A stretch of 64,000 nt of DNA from Moorella sp. Hama-1. GTDB taxonomy: Bacteria; Bacillota; DSM-521; Neomoorellales; Neomoorellaceae. The stretch lies in assembly GCF_023734095.1 (NCBI RefSeq), contig NZ_AP024620.1, forward strand, positions 3,096,501-3,160,500. Reading direction: 5' to 3'. Numbering within the stretch: the stretch's first letter is position 1; each line of letters opens with the position of its first letter. The translations under genes and the position numbers were made by a program. The notes beneath the pieces are model-generated. The model was not told the origin of the DNA, searched no databases, and worked only from the letters and a program-made list of their open reading frames with translations. This document shows positions 8,059-16,752 of the stretch, piece after piece.

Positions 8059-9624
8059 ATGGGCGGCAGTAAATCCATGACCTTCAAATTAATCCTCTTT
8101 ATAGTCCTCACGGCCCTCCTCCCGGTCTTACCCGGCCCGGCAGGGGCTCCGGACCGGGCCGAAGCGGCCCTGCCCGCCACCCCCAACGCAGCGGCGCCGG
8201 GTACTCCGGCTTTAGGCGACGGCCTCTTCCCCGACGCTACCGGTCACTGGGCGGCCGAGCCCATCAACTTCCTGGGCGCCCTGGATATAGTTGTGGGCTA
8301 TCCTGACGGCAACTGCCGGCCGGACCAGCCCCTGACCACGGTAGAAGCTGTGGCCCTCTTGCTGCGCTCTACGGAATACGCCAGCGCCAGCGGTGCGGGT
8401 GGCGGCAGCAGGAAGAGCCCCTACCCCGGGCGCACTTCTTATCCCGGGCGGAGCCCCCTCCCCGGCAGAACACCCGCCAGCGGTACAGGCCAGAAGCCAG
8501 CTGACAATATTCCACCCGGGGCGGCCTGGGCCACCAGCGACCTGCTCCTGGCCCTGGATCAGCAGATCCTCCAGCCGGAAGAACTGCGGGAGGAAGTCCT
8601 CCTGGCCCCGGCGCCCCGTTACCTGGTCTGGCAGATCCTGGCCCGCTCCCTGAAAATCCCCCTAGCTACGACCTCCGGCCTTAACTTCCCGGACGCCAAC
8701 CTGATACCGGCCGGTGCCCTACCAGCCGTCGCCACCCTGGTCGACCTGGGCCTGGTCCGGGGTTTCCCCGACGGCACCCTGCGACCCCTGGCAACTATCA
8801 CACGGGCCGAGATGCTCTCCCTGCTGGCCCGTATGGTTGATGACGGCTGGCTCAACCCGGCACCGAACCGCCGCCTGGAAGGCTGGGTCCAGGAGGTCCA
8901 GTCGGACGCCCCCCTGGGGAGCCAGACCAGGAGCCCCGGCAGCAGCCGCTACCCCGGCAGCTTCCCAGCCCGGCGATTTCCCTCCTATCCAGGGTCGCCA
9001 GCGGCCCCTCGCTATACTATCACCCTGAGCACCCCGGCAACCGGGAGTAAAGGTTATCCCCTGGCTGCCGGCGTAGCCATTTTTGACACGCCCCTGCCGG
9101 GCCCCCAGGGCCTCTTTAATCGCCACGTCGTAGCGGTGCTGAATAAGCGTAACGAGATTGCCTATATCCGCGCATCTGAACCACGCACTCCCGTTCAAAC
9201 CAGCATCAATACCGGCACCATCGAAAAGGTCATCCAGGGCCGTGACCTCCAGGTCATTATCCGCGACTTGAGCCACGACCTCCACACCTACGCCACCGAT
9301 TGGACCACGACGGCGCCCGGGGGTATCCTTGCTTTAAAAGAAGGCCAGTGGGTTAAGGTAGCCCTGCAGGGTGAGACAATCTGGAGCGTCGAACCCCTGG
9401 AAGTTAAGAAAGCCAGCGGCAAGGTTGAAGAGATCGACGGCCGCAAGCTCTACCTGGATAACTTCGCCGGCGACCTGGGGAATGTGTTCCTGGACTGGGA
9501 ACGGGCACGGCTGGCCAATAAGGACGGTACCCCCTACAGCGGTTCCGGGCTCAAGGTGGGCAGCAGCGTCGAGATAACCTGCCTGGATTGGGACAAATTG
9601 CTGGAAATAAGGATCAGTGAGTAG
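8059..9624 (+). CDS. SLH-domain protein with Pro/Gly-rich linkers
   Basis: 521 aa from ATG 8059 (GGGGTGA 8 nt upstream; GTG 8047 and ATG 8077 are also in frame). A signal peptide (LILFIVLTALLPVLPGPAGA) is followed by an SLH domain, FPDATGHWAAEPI...GYPDGNCRPDQPL. A linker rich in Y/S-PGR repeats interrupts the array, then a second SLH-like domain (VDLGLVRGFPDGTLRPLATI) and another PGS-rich linker. The last 180 residues form a beta-rich domain of unknown family (YPLAAGVAIFDTPL...). Only two clear SLH modules are seen, where three are usual for wall binding. It lies 122 bp after the deiminase-like gene in the same direction and is probably co-transcribed. Confidence 0.82.
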   Translation: MGGSKSMTFKLILFIVLTALLPVLPGPAGAPDRAEAALPATPNAAAPGTPALGDGLFPDATGHWAAEPINFLGALDIVVGYPDGNCRPDQPLTTVEAVALLLRSTEYASASGAGGGSRKSPYPGRTSYPGRSPLPGRTPASGTGQKPADNIPPGAAWATSDLLLALDQQILQPEELREEVLLAPAPRYLVWQILARSLKIPLATTSGLNFPDANLIPAGALPAVATLVDLGLVRGFPDGTLRPLATITRAEMLSLLARMVDDGWLNPAPNRRLEGWVQEVQSDAPLGSQTRSPGSSRYPGSFPARRFPSYPGSPAAPRYTITLSTPATGSKGYPLAAGVAIFDTPLPGPQGLFNRHVVAVLNKRNEIAYIRASEPRTPVQTSINTGTIEKVIQGRDLQVIIRDLSHDLHTYATDWTTTAPGGILALKEGQWVKVALQGETIWSVEPLEVKKASGKVEEIDGRKLYLDNFAGDLGNVFLDWERARLANKDGTPYSGSGLKVGSSVEITCLDWDKLLEIRISE

Positions 9625-9634
9625 GAGTTAGAGT

Positions 9635-9976
9635 TTATGAAATTTCTTCCATAATAGCAGTCAATATTTCACTAAGCTCCATTTCTAACGACGGTTCTAC
9701 TTTTTCGTGTGAACATACGTGTTTATGATGGGGGAAGGTAGCTATCTGGCGCCAATGAGGGGCATTGTCCCAACGAACAATAAGTCTTCCGTATTTATCC
9801 ACCCAGTGAAACGAATATTTTCGTTCAGAACCGAAGCTATAATCCTTTACAAAAAGCTTACTCTCATCGATAAAAGTAATGGTCGCTTTCAAACGTCTGC
9901 GATTAGTTTCCCGTTCAAAAAGTTCAACGGCATACGACTTGATGATCCCCTGGAAGGACCGTAAAGTATTAAGCAT
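9635..9976 (-). CDS. TumE-like toxin (DUF6516 family)
   Basis: 113 aa from ATG 9976. It carries the motifs I associate with TumE/DUF6516 proteins: YSFHWVDKYGRLIVRWDNAPH and TFPHHKHV, followed by an acidic helical tail. These toxins are small RNase-like or translation-targeting proteins of TumE-TumA-type TA pairs. The start overlaps the stop of the upstream gene by 8 bp (ATGCTTAA), the usual coupling in TA operons. A TTG six bases upstream is also in frame. It is convergent with the SLH gene, 10 bp apart. AT-richer than its neighbours, as expected for a transferred TA module. Confidence 0.75.
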   Translation of the reverse strand: MLNTLRSFQGIIKSYAVELFERETNRRRLKATITFIDESKLFVKDYSFGSERKYSFHWVDKYGRLIVRWDNAPHWRQIATFPHHKHVCSHEKVEPSLEMELSEILTAIMEEIS

Positions 9977-10289
9977 CCTCAATTTCCCTTTTCTGGCGTA
10001 TTAAATCTTCCAGGGTTTCATAGGCAAACCGCCAATCCAGGAAGTCATCCTCTTGTTCAAAATCCTCACTATCATTCTCCTGAATCATAGTAGCAAATTT
10101 TGTGAAAGTCATGCCGTATTTTTTTTCGTAAAAAGAACATTCGGTTCGATAACGATTTATCTTAGCTAGAATAAGAAGCAAAGCCTGCTCTTTTAGTACT
10201 TCTTTTTCGTTAGCAAACCCCATTTCCCTAAGAACGGGGCCTACTTTACGTAAAAAGTCGGCGTCAAGATTCGCCTTTTCCGCAAACAT
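9969..10289 (-). CDS. TumA-like antitoxin partner
   Basis: 106 aa from ATG 10289 (AGGGGAAGTG upstream). Mostly helical and acidic (IQENDSEDFEQEDDFLDW), no enzymatic motif. Position upstream of and overlapping the TumE-like gene makes it the antitoxin. Antitoxins of this pair usually neutralise by direct binding and repress the operon. I assign it mainly by context, since the sequence itself is only weakly recognisable. Confidence 0.6.
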   Translation of the reverse strand: MFAEKANLDADFLRKVGPVLREMGFANEKEVLKEQALLLILAKINRYRTECSFYEKKYGMTFTKFATMIQENDSEDFEQEDDFLDWRFAYETLEDLIRQKREIEDA

Positions 10290-10640
10290 AATATCACTTC
10301 CCCTCATCAGATAGTTGTTCACCAGTAGTATACTGTGCCGGCAACATCAGTTGCAGGAACCTCACATGGCTAAAATTAATAACCTCGACAGCTTCCGGGA
10401 AGAAGCGTTCTCTGATGAAAGTTTACACCGAGGAAAGCTGGTTGGCAAGGGCGTAATGAATGGTTCCCTGCGGCACTTCATACGGACATTCTCCTCCCGG
10501 ATAGACACCAGCTAACTCTTATAAAATATCCGGAAAGCCCAATTTCAGGTGTGTCAGGGGATAAAACGCATAAAAACGGACTCCCAGCCGGCCTGGACAG
10601 CTACATTTCGTATTTGACTGGCCGGGCAAAAGAGGATATA
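10290..10640. other. Gene-free stretch with a short repeated remnant
   Basis: About 350 bp without a supported gene. At 10418-10455 a stretch (AAGTTTACACCG..GGAAAGCTGG..GGCAAGGGC) matches 20149-20185 closely. In the minus direction both read as the last codons of one protein family (ALANQLSSV-stop and ALASQLFPV-stop), so they look like 3' remnants of a lost gene. Family not recognised. Confidence 0.35.
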
Positions 10641-10647
10641 TAAGATG

Positions 10648-10676
10648 TGGTTAAGTAACTAACCGGTTAGTATACT
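10648..10676 (+). promoter_or_regulatory. Palindromic TetR-type operator and promoter of the ABC export operon
   Basis: ACTAACCGGTTAGT at 10658-10671 is a perfect 14-bp palindrome. It abuts a -10-like TATACT (10671-10676), with a weak -35 near 10648. It lies 33 bp before the start of the HlyD gene. A TetR gene closes the same operon (15137), so autoregulation through this site is the simplest reading. Palindrome seen; ligand and repressor assignment inferred. Confidence 0.7.
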
Positions 10677-10703
10677 ATTTAACACAACAAAGGGGTGGCC
10701 GGT

Positions 10704-11900
10704 GTGAACGCTTTAACCCACATCAGATTCAAAAAATCGGCAGTTACCGTCTTGCTGGCAGGCATCATCGCCATAGCAGTCTTTATCTTTCACAACTACT
10801 TTTACAAACAGCAAGTAGCAATCGCCGAAGAGCGCGACAGCCTCACAGCCACCGGGACAATCGAAGCCAGGACCGCCATGGCTGCTTTTAAAATTCCCGG
10901 CAAAATCGAAACCCTGCTTGTCGACGAGGGCGCCAGGGTAGAGCAGGGTCAGGAACTGGCCCGCCTGGACAGTAGCGAGCTGAATGCCAAGCTGGCCCAG
11001 GCCGAAGGGGCTTATGCCGCCGCCCAGGGGCAGATAAACCAGGCCAGTAACAGCGTCATCTACCAGAGCCAGCAGATCGAAGCCAAGATCAAACAGGCCG
11101 AAGCAGGAGTAGCCGCGGCCGAGGTGGGCGTTAAGGACGCTCAAGATCAAGTAAACGCAGCCGAGGTGGGCGTTAAAGATGCCAAAGATCAGCTAAACAA
11201 CGCCAAAGACCTCTACGACCGCCTCCGCGCCCTCCACGACCAGGGCGCCATCGATGACCGCAAACTAGAAGAAGCCAAGAACGGCTACGAGCGGGCCCAG
11301 AACGCCTACAACGCCGCCCAGATCAGCTATGAACGGGCCCAAAACGGGTACAACGCAGCACAAAAGAAGCTGCAGGAGGCCCAGGCTCTCCTCGACCAGG
11401 CAATATCGGCCCGCACCGGGGTGGCGGTAGCCCAGGCCCAGCAAGAAGCCGCCGCCGGCCAGGGCAAGCAAGCCGGCGGGGCAGTGCAGGAGGCAAATGC
11501 CTACCTGGCCGACGCCGTTTTAAAGGCCCCCCTGGCCGGCTTCATCACCCAGAAGCTCCTCGAGCAGGGCGAAATGGTCAACGCCGGGACGCCCGTATAT
11601 GAAATTACCGACCTGCTCCATACCTACGTCAAGGTTTACATAAGCGAAAAGAAGATCGGCCGCGTCCACCTCGGCCAGGAAGCGGAGATAACGGTAGACG
11701 CCTTCCCGGGCAAAGTCTTTAAAGGCAAGGTCGTGTGGATCAACGACGCCGGCGAATTTGCCGTCAAAAAAGCAATTAACGATCAATACGAGCATGACAT
11801 CCGCAGCTTCGAGGTCAAAATCGACGTCCCCAACCCGGACCTGGTCTTAAAAACCGGTATGACGGCCAGGGTAAAAATCCTGGAAGGGGAGCAGCAGTAA
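10704..11900 (+). CDS. HlyD-family membrane fusion protein (ABC exporter adaptor)
   Basis: 398 aa from GTG 10704 (AAAGGGGTGG 6 nt upstream; GTG 10695 also in frame). One N-terminal membrane helix (VTVLLAGIIAIAVFIF). A biotinyl-lipoyl half-motif (KIPGKIETLLVDEGARVEQG) comes next, then a long Ala/Gln-rich coiled-coil hairpin at about 85-270 with internal repeats (GVKDAQDQVNAAEVGVKDAKDQ). The second lipoyl half (APLAGFITQKLLEQGEMV) and a beta-barrel domain complete it. Equivalent to YbhG of the YbhGFSR exporter. In a Firmicute it would connect the ABC permeases with the cell wall or exterior. First gene of a five-gene operon; its stop overlaps the ATPase start (TAATG). Confidence 0.9.
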   Translation: MNALTHIRFKKSAVTVLLAGIIAIAVFIFHNYFYKQQVAIAEERDSLTATGTIEARTAMAAFKIPGKIETLLVDEGARVEQGQELARLDSSELNAKLAQAEGAYAAAQGQINQASNSVIYQSQQIEAKIKQAEAGVAAAEVGVKDAQDQVNAAEVGVKDAKDQLNNAKDLYDRLRALHDQGAIDDRKLEEAKNGYERAQNAYNAAQISYERAQNGYNAAQKKLQEAQALLDQAISARTGVAVAQAQQEAAAGQGKQAGGAVQEANAYLADAVLKAPLAGFITQKLLEQGEMVNAGTPVYEITDLLHTYVKVYISEKKIGRVHLGQEAEITVDAFPGKVFKGKVVWINDAGEFAVKKAINDQYEHDIRSFEVKIDVPNPDLVLKTGMTARVKILEGEQQ

Positions 11901-12679
11901 TGGAGACAATCGTTGCCGTTAAAAACCTGACGCAAAAAATCGGCCAAAAAACCGTCTTGGACGGCCTGACTATGGAAGTATGCACCGGCGAGTGCCTGGG
12001 GATTTTTGGAATGAAGGGTAGCGGCAAGACGACCCTCCTCCATATCCTGGCGGGCATCGACAGGTTCACTTCCGGGAAGGTCGAGGTTGCCGGGATAGAT
12101 GTCCGGAAGAACGAGGGGTTTAAAAAATACCTGGGCCTGGTCACCCAGGAGCGCAGTCTCTTCCATGATTTGAGCGCCGCGGAAAACCTCGACTTTATCG
12201 TCACGCTGAAAAACGCCGAGCGGGAGAATATCACCCGGTTAATCGAGGCACTGGAGCTGGGCGAGGTGTTAAATCAACCCGCCGGCAGCCTGGAGGCGGG
12301 CCCGTACCAGCGGCTGGCCCTGGCCTGCGCCCTCCTCAACAACCCCCGCCTGCTCCTCGCCGACGAGCTTATCGGCGCCATCGACCTGGATTCGCGCCGC
12401 ATCATCCTGCGGGAGTTAAAGAACTTCCTCGCCGCCGGTGGGACCTGTATCTGGGCTTTCAGCAACGCCGAATTTCTGCCCCATGCCGGGCGGGTAGGTT
12501 GGCTGGAAGAGGGCAAATTAACCTTTTACCAGCCCGCAGAAGCCCTGGCACAATGGAACGCTCGCCTCCAGTCCCTGGCCGGGCCGGGCGGCGACGGCGA
12601 TCTTAAAGAATCCCAGGCCTGCTGTCTCACGCTCCATCGCGATGATTTGGCCCCACAGGGCGGTGACGGCGATGCTTAA
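11900..12679 (+). CDS. ABC transporter ATP-binding protein
   Basis: 259 aa. Walker A is GMKGSGKTT. The signature region is degenerate (LEAGPYQRLALACAL in place of LSGGQ), and Walker B LLLADELIGAIDLDSRR has the usual D-E pair shifted to ADEL. It energises the two ABC-2 permeases encoded next. Start overlaps the HlyD stop by 1 nt; stop overlaps the next start (ATGCTTAA). The altered signature sequence is unusual: LSGGQ contacts ATP in the partner subunit, and Ala-Gly remains of it here. Substrates of this family range from drugs to lipids. Confidence 0.9.
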   Translation: METIVAVKNLTQKIGQKTVLDGLTMEVCTGECLGIFGMKGSGKTTLLHILAGIDRFTSGKVEVAGIDVRKNEGFKKYLGLVTQERSLFHDLSAAENLDFIVTLKNAERENITRLIEALELGEVLNQPAGSLEAGPYQRLALACALLNNPRLLLADELIGAIDLDSRRIILRELKNFLAAGGTCIWAFSNAEFLPHAGRVGWLEEGKLTFYQPAEALAQWNARLQSLAGPGGDGDLKESQACCLTLHRDDLAPQGGDGDA

Positions 12680-13811
12680 ACAATGCCTGGCAATTATGCG
12701 GCGCGAAGTGTTTTACCTCTGGCGAGACAGGGGTTTGCGCAACATCCTCCTCTGGGGCTCTTTAATCGGGCTAGTATTATTCTATGCCACCTACAGTGCC
12801 CAGGTATTAAAGGATATCCCCACGGCAGTCGCCGACCTGGACAACTCCAGCGCCAGCCGCGATCTGGTGGAGAAGATAGGCCAGGCGGAATATTTAAATC
12901 TGGTCGCCTCGGTCGCGAGTTACGACGATCTGCAGGAGTTAATTAAGCAGGGGAAAGCCGTCGTGGGCGTCGTCATCCCTGAAAACTTCGCCAGGGACGT
13001 GGCCCTCGGCCGGCAGACGCGGGTGCTGGCGATTATTGACGGCAGCAACATGATCTACGCCACCAATGCCTCCGCCGCCTTATTGACCGTTACCCGCACC
13101 GTCGGCGCCCAGGCCGGCGTCAGCGCCCTGGTGGCCCGGGGAGTTCAATTGCAACAAGCTAAAGAAGCCTACCAGGCCATTGATTTCAGCGAGGAACCGT
13201 GGTTCAACCCGGCCCTCAACTACGCCTACTTCCTCGTCCTGGCCCTGGCTTTAAACATCTGGCAGCAGTGCTGCACCCTGGCGGCGTGCCTGAACGTCAT
13301 CGGCGAACGGGGTATGAAGAGCTGGTTGCAAATCAAGGCCAGCGGTATTTCCAAATTTCGATTTTTCGCCAGCAAATCGATAGCCCAGGTATTTATCTTC
13401 ATGGCCATCGTTTTGCCCTTGTATATCCTGGCCTTCGGCGTCTTTAAGCTGCCCCTTAACTGTAGCTGGCCGTCCTTTCTCCTCTTCACCCTGGCTTTCG
13501 CCATAGACATTCACAGCATCGGCACCCTGGCGTCCAGTTTCGCCCGCAACGCCGTCGACGCAGCCAGGTTCGGCATGATTATCGCCCTGCCCTCCTTTGT
13601 GCTGTCAGGCTACACCTGGCCCCTGGAGGCCATGCCCTATTACCTCCAGCGGATCGCCAGGATACTGCCCCAGACGTGGTTCTTCCAGGGGTTAAACTAC
13701 TTCGCCTGCAAAAACGCCGGTTGGAATTTGATGTCCCATTATATACTAGTCATGCTGGCCGTCGCCGCCGTATGCTATGGAGCAGCGGCTATCTTTATCG
13801 CGCGGAGTTAG
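12672..13811 (+). CDS. ABC-2 type permease, first of pair
   Basis: 379 aa from ATG 12672, which overlaps the ATPase stop. Topology is that of the YhhJ/YbhS/YbhR group: one N-terminal helix (NILLWGSLIGLVLFYATY), a large extracytoplasmic domain (PTAVADLDNSSASRDLVEKI...VVGVVIPENFARDV), then five C-terminal helices with FVLSGYTWPLEAMP, the conserved ABC-2 motif. Paired with the similar but distinct gene at 13825, it should form the heterodimeric membrane channel. Confidence 0.9.
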   Translation: MLKQCLAIMRREVFYLWRDRGLRNILLWGSLIGLVLFYATYSAQVLKDIPTAVADLDNSSASRDLVEKIGQAEYLNLVASVASYDDLQELIKQGKAVVGVVIPENFARDVALGRQTRVLAIIDGSNMIYATNASAALLTVTRTVGAQAGVSALVARGVQLQQAKEAYQAIDFSEEPWFNPALNYAYFLVLALALNIWQQCCTLAACLNVIGERGMKSWLQIKASGISKFRFFASKSIAQVFIFMAIVLPLYILAFGVFKLPLNCSWPSFLLFTLAFAIDIHSIGTLASSFARNAVDAARFGMIIALPSFVLSGYTWPLEAMPYYLQRIARILPQTWFFQGLNYFACKNAGWNLMSHYILVMLAVAAVCYGAAAIFIARS

Positions 13812-13824
13812 GGGGAAGAGTCTC

Positions 13825-15018
13825 ATGAGGCAGCTCCTCAACATCGCCCACTACGAAATGCTCCATATTTTTAAAGAGAAAATCCTTTTTTTAATGGTTT
13901 TCCTGGTCCCCCTCGGCTACGCCGCCCTTTTCGGCGCCGCCTATGTCACCGCCGTCCTTAACAACGTACCTATAGCCATCGTCGACCTGGATGACTCAAA
14001 ACTCAGCCGGGAAATAGCAGCCGCCTTTGCCAACAGCCCCCACTTCCGGGTGGTGGACGACATAAAGACCTACCAGGAGCTTCAGGAGGGGATGAAAAAT
14101 GGCAGGGTGCGGGCTGGCGTGGTCATCCCGGAACACTTTGAGCAGGATATGGCCCAGCACACCTTGACCCGGGTCCTGACCGTTTACGACGGCTCCAATT
14201 TAATCTGGGGTTACAACACCCGCAAATACATTCGCGAAGTATTTAACGAGTTCAGCGCCAGCAACACAGCCTCCTACCTGGCGGACATGGGTTATAACAA
14301 AAACGATATCCGCTCCATTATGGACACGGTTTCCCTGAACACCGAGGTCTGGTACAACCCCACATTCAGCTACGCCAACTTCTTATATATGGGTTTAATC
14401 ATGATTATTCTGCACCAGATCGGCCTCCTCAGCGTCAGCCTGACCATCACCCGGGAGAAGGAGCGGAAAACCTGGCTACAATTTTTAAGCGCCCCCGTAC
14501 CAGCCTGGAAAATCTTCGCCGGTAAAGCCATCCCCTATTTCACCGCCAACTTCTTTAATTACGCCCTCCTGCTCTGGTTTGCGTCCCGCTTCGTCCACGT
14601 GAAGATCGGCGGCTCCCTGGCTTTAATCCTTTTACTCGGCATACTTTACGACTTGATCATTACCAGTGCCGGCTTTTTCATTTCCGCTCACGCGCCCAAC
14701 TCTTTACAGGTGACCAGGTACCTGATGCTGCTCTCCGTCCCCTTCTTCATGATTTCCGGTTACACCTGGCCTGGCACCCACATCCCGGCCGGCATTAATT
14801 ACCTGGCCCGGCTGCTACCCTTCACCTGGATGGCCCAGGGCTTCCGGCAGGTCACCCTGAAGGAGCTAAACCTGAGCTATATTTTCCCGTACATCTTGGC
14901 CTTAGTCCTGATGGCCGTCCTGGCGGTGTTGCCGGCTATTACCTTTACTAAACGGGCAAAGCCGCGTCAAGAAGGTGGGCTGTCGATTAACGGCGGCGCC
15001 TCGTACCCTGGGCGCTGA
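13825..15018 (+). CDS. ABC-2 type permease, second of pair
   Basis: 397 aa from ATG 13825 (GGGGGAAGAG upstream), 13 bp after the first permease. Same plan as its neighbour: N-terminal helix, large loop (PIAIVDLDDSKLSREIAAAF), five C-terminal helices, and FFMISGYTWPGTHIP. The two permeases are homologous, so they arose by old duplication. Homologous exporters with a TetR regulator (YbhGFSR with CecR in E. coli) act on antibiotics and alkali cations. Substrate here is unknown. Confidence 0.9.
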   Translation: MRQLLNIAHYEMLHIFKEKILFLMVFLVPLGYAALFGAAYVTAVLNNVPIAIVDLDDSKLSREIAAAFANSPHFRVVDDIKTYQELQEGMKNGRVRAGVVIPEHFEQDMAQHTLTRVLTVYDGSNLIWGYNTRKYIREVFNEFSASNTASYLADMGYNKNDIRSIMDTVSLNTEVWYNPTFSYANFLYMGLIMIILHQIGLLSVSLTITREKERKTWLQFLSAPVPAWKIFAGKAIPYFTANFFNYALLLWFASRFVHVKIGGSLALILLLGILYDLIITSAGFFISAHAPNSLQVTRYLMLLSVPFFMISGYTWPGTHIPAGINYLARLLPFTWMAQGFRQVTLKELNLSYIFPYILALVLMAVLAVLPAITFTKRAKPRQEGGLSINGGASYPGR

Positions 15019-15067
15019 CAATAACAACCGGATGGCCTGGCTAAACTAAGACAATTGGAGTAAAATT

Positions 15068-15099
15068 TAACCTGACGGCCCGGGGAGGCTGTCAGGTTA
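15068..15099 (+). promoter_or_regulatory. Inverted repeat before the tetR gene
   Basis: TAACCTGAC (15068-15076), 14-nt loop, GTCAGGTTA (15091-15099): a 9-bp stem. A short A run follows, not T, so it is a poor plus-strand terminator. It may be a processing or attenuation hairpin that lowers TetR expression within the operon, or a second repressor site. It is unlike the ACTAACCGGTTAGT palindrome upstream. Confidence 0.4.
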
Positions 15100-15136
15100 G
15101 CATTAACTTGAAAAAAAGATAAGGTGTGAGCAAATT

Positions 15137-15745
15137 ATGGAAAGGAGAGGAAAGGGCAGCCGGGATCGGATCTTGACTGCCGCCGAAGCGGTCTTTGCCG
15201 CCAAGGGCATCGATGGGGCGCGGGTAGACGAAATAGCAAGCCTGGCGCAGATAAATAAGCGCATGCTCTACCACTATTTTAACAGCAAAGAAGAGCTGTA
15301 TACCTACGTCCTCAAGGTAAACTTTGAGCGGAGCCTGGCCGCCGGGAAAAAAGCCTTCAGCGAAAAAGGCGATCTGAAGCAGCAGGTCGCGGCGGCCATC
15401 CGCAATTACTTTTATTATCTGGCCGCCAATCCCAATTATCCCCGGCTCATGGCCTGGGAAGCCCTGCAAGGGGGCAACTATGCCCGGATGGTGCTGCCAA
15501 AGATCTGGGAAGAAGGGCTGCCCAGCCTCAAAGCCATCCTCGAAGAAGGCATCGCCCGGGGCGTATTTCGCCCCGACCTGGACCCCAAACAAATTCTGAC
15601 CAGCATCAACACCCTCTGCTCCAGCTATATTACCAACAAGGACATCCTGGCCATCCTCTGGGAAGAAGACCCCTTAAGCCCCGGCAATAGGGAAGAAAGG
15701 TTAAAACATATTATCGATCTCATTTTACGCAGCATCGTAATATAA
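15137..15745 (+). CDS. TetR/AcrR-family repressor of the ABC export operon
   Basis: 202 aa. The N-terminal helix-turn-helix is typical: RILTAAEAVFAAKGIDGARV, then ASLAQINKRMLYHYFNSKEEL. The C-terminal ligand domain resembles the CecR/TetR_C group, with a Trp/Tyr-rich segment (FYYLAANPNYPRLMAWEAL). Last gene in the export cluster. It probably binds the palindrome at 10658-10671 and responds to a transported compound. A short remnant of a related tetR 5' end occurs at 19049-19135, so this gene has been partly duplicated. Confidence 0.88.
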   Translation: MERRGKGSRDRILTAAEAVFAAKGIDGARVDEIASLAQINKRMLYHYFNSKEELYTYVLKVNFERSLAAGKKAFSEKGDLKQQVAAAIRNYFYYLAANPNYPRLMAWEALQGGNYARMVLPKIWEEGLPSLKAILEEGIARGVFRPDLDPKQILTSINTLCSSYITNKDILAILWEEDPLSPGNREERLKHIIDLILRSIVI

Positions 15746-15809
15746 AGGGGTAGTCTGAGTGTTCTCCGGTAATTTTCTTTGCTTTTCTTGCTAGCAATCC
15801 GGGGACGGT

Positions 15810-16223
15810 TTAAATATTCCACATTTTACATGCCTCTGAAGCCCTTAAAATTTTTATCTCATTATAGACTCGGAGATCTATTAAATGCTCATCTCCTGAA
15901 ATAATGGCATCGGCTTTAGCCGCCAGGGCACAGGCCAGTACTTTATTATCAGCAGGATCTCTGGTTATTACGTTCGGCTCAAATTCGGGGATGACTATTT
16001 GCTCTGGTGAAGCCAACCATGTAAGAATGACTGGCAAATCGGGATGCCCGGCAATAACCTTAAGTTTTGGCCGGGCTAACACTTTGCTCAATTCTTCCAG
16101 CAAAGCAGTGCTGGTATATAGCTTTAACCTGCCGTGCAGGCAGGCTTCTAAAAGTCTATGGGGAGGACCCTCCCATCCGATTGCTGATACCAAAACATTC
16201 GTATCAAAAACGATCTTTTTCAA
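15810..16223 (-). CDS. PIN-domain toxin (COG1569 type)
   Basis: 137 aa. The PIN RNase fold is recognisable from FDTNVLVSAI (first acidic residue), ELSKVLARPKLK, and the C-terminal NKVLACALAAKADAIISGDEHLID with two more metal-binding acids. Members cleave RNA and form the toxin half of TA pairs. The start overlaps the antitoxin stop by 4 nt (ATGA). Length is normal and no motif is missing, so it should be active. Confidence 0.88.
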   Translation of the reverse strand: MKKIVFDTNVLVSAIGWEGPPHRLLEACLHGRLKLYTSTALLEELSKVLARPKLKVIAGHPDLPVILTWLASPEQIVIPEFEPNVITRDPADNKVLACALAAKADAIISGDEHLIDLRVYNEIKILRASEACKMWNI

Positions 16224-16498
16224 GTGGTACGCACCTCAAGGATGGCGCTCTCGATGACATCCTGTTCCAAGTTTGCTTTTTTTACCGCTTCCTGGATATT
16301 TTTCAACGCCTTACTTACTGTTTGCGCGGCATTGGAAGCCGATAGCTTTTGTAGTTGTTTATATTCTTCGTAGCTCAATAAAACAGCTTTTTCCTTTGCC
16401 TTGTGGATTATGATTATCGGTTCCCTTTTTTGCGCGACCTGAGTAACCAACCTACCTAATTTTCGCCTTGCTTCTTCAACGCCAAGGATCTCTTCCAT
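16220..16498 (-). CDS. Phd/YefM-type antitoxin
   Basis: 92 aa from ATG 16498 (AGAGGTGAA upstream). GVEEARRKLGRLVTQVAQKREPIII is the N-terminal Phd/YefM DNA-binding fold, followed by AVLLSYEEYKQLQ, its typical end. A C-terminal helix (EAVKKANLEQDVIESAILEV) would wrap the toxin. It overlaps the downstream PIN toxin by 4 nt. Confidence 0.85.
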   Translation of the reverse strand: MEEILGVEEARRKLGRLVTQVAQKREPIIIIHKAKEKAVLLSYEEYKQLQKLSASNAAQTVSKALKNIQEAVKKANLEQDVIESAILEVRTT

Positions 16499-16719
16499 AA
16501 GGTTCACCTCTAGCTTAATCTTAAGATTAAAATATATAATTGTCAAGAAGGTTTTGGACTCCGGCAGGAGGAAATCGCGCCCGGCTGACAAATAGAAGTA
16601 AAGAATAACTTCTATCCTGAAAATAATGTTCTCTGCCATTTTCATCCTTCTGCTGGTGCCGCGTAGCGGCATGGACGTCTAGTTTCCCTTTGACCATGGA
16701 TACAAAACTGAACACCATT

Positions 16720-16743
16720 AAAGGCCTGCTTAAAAAACAGGCC
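16720..16743 (-). terminator. Terminator after the DUF4127 gene
   Basis: On the minus strand GGCCTG, a 9-nt T-rich loop and CAGGCC (16723-16743 in plus coordinates), followed by TTTAATGG. A moderate intrinsic terminator 10 bp after the stop at 16753. Confidence 0.5.
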
Positions 16744-16752
16744 GCCAAACCC

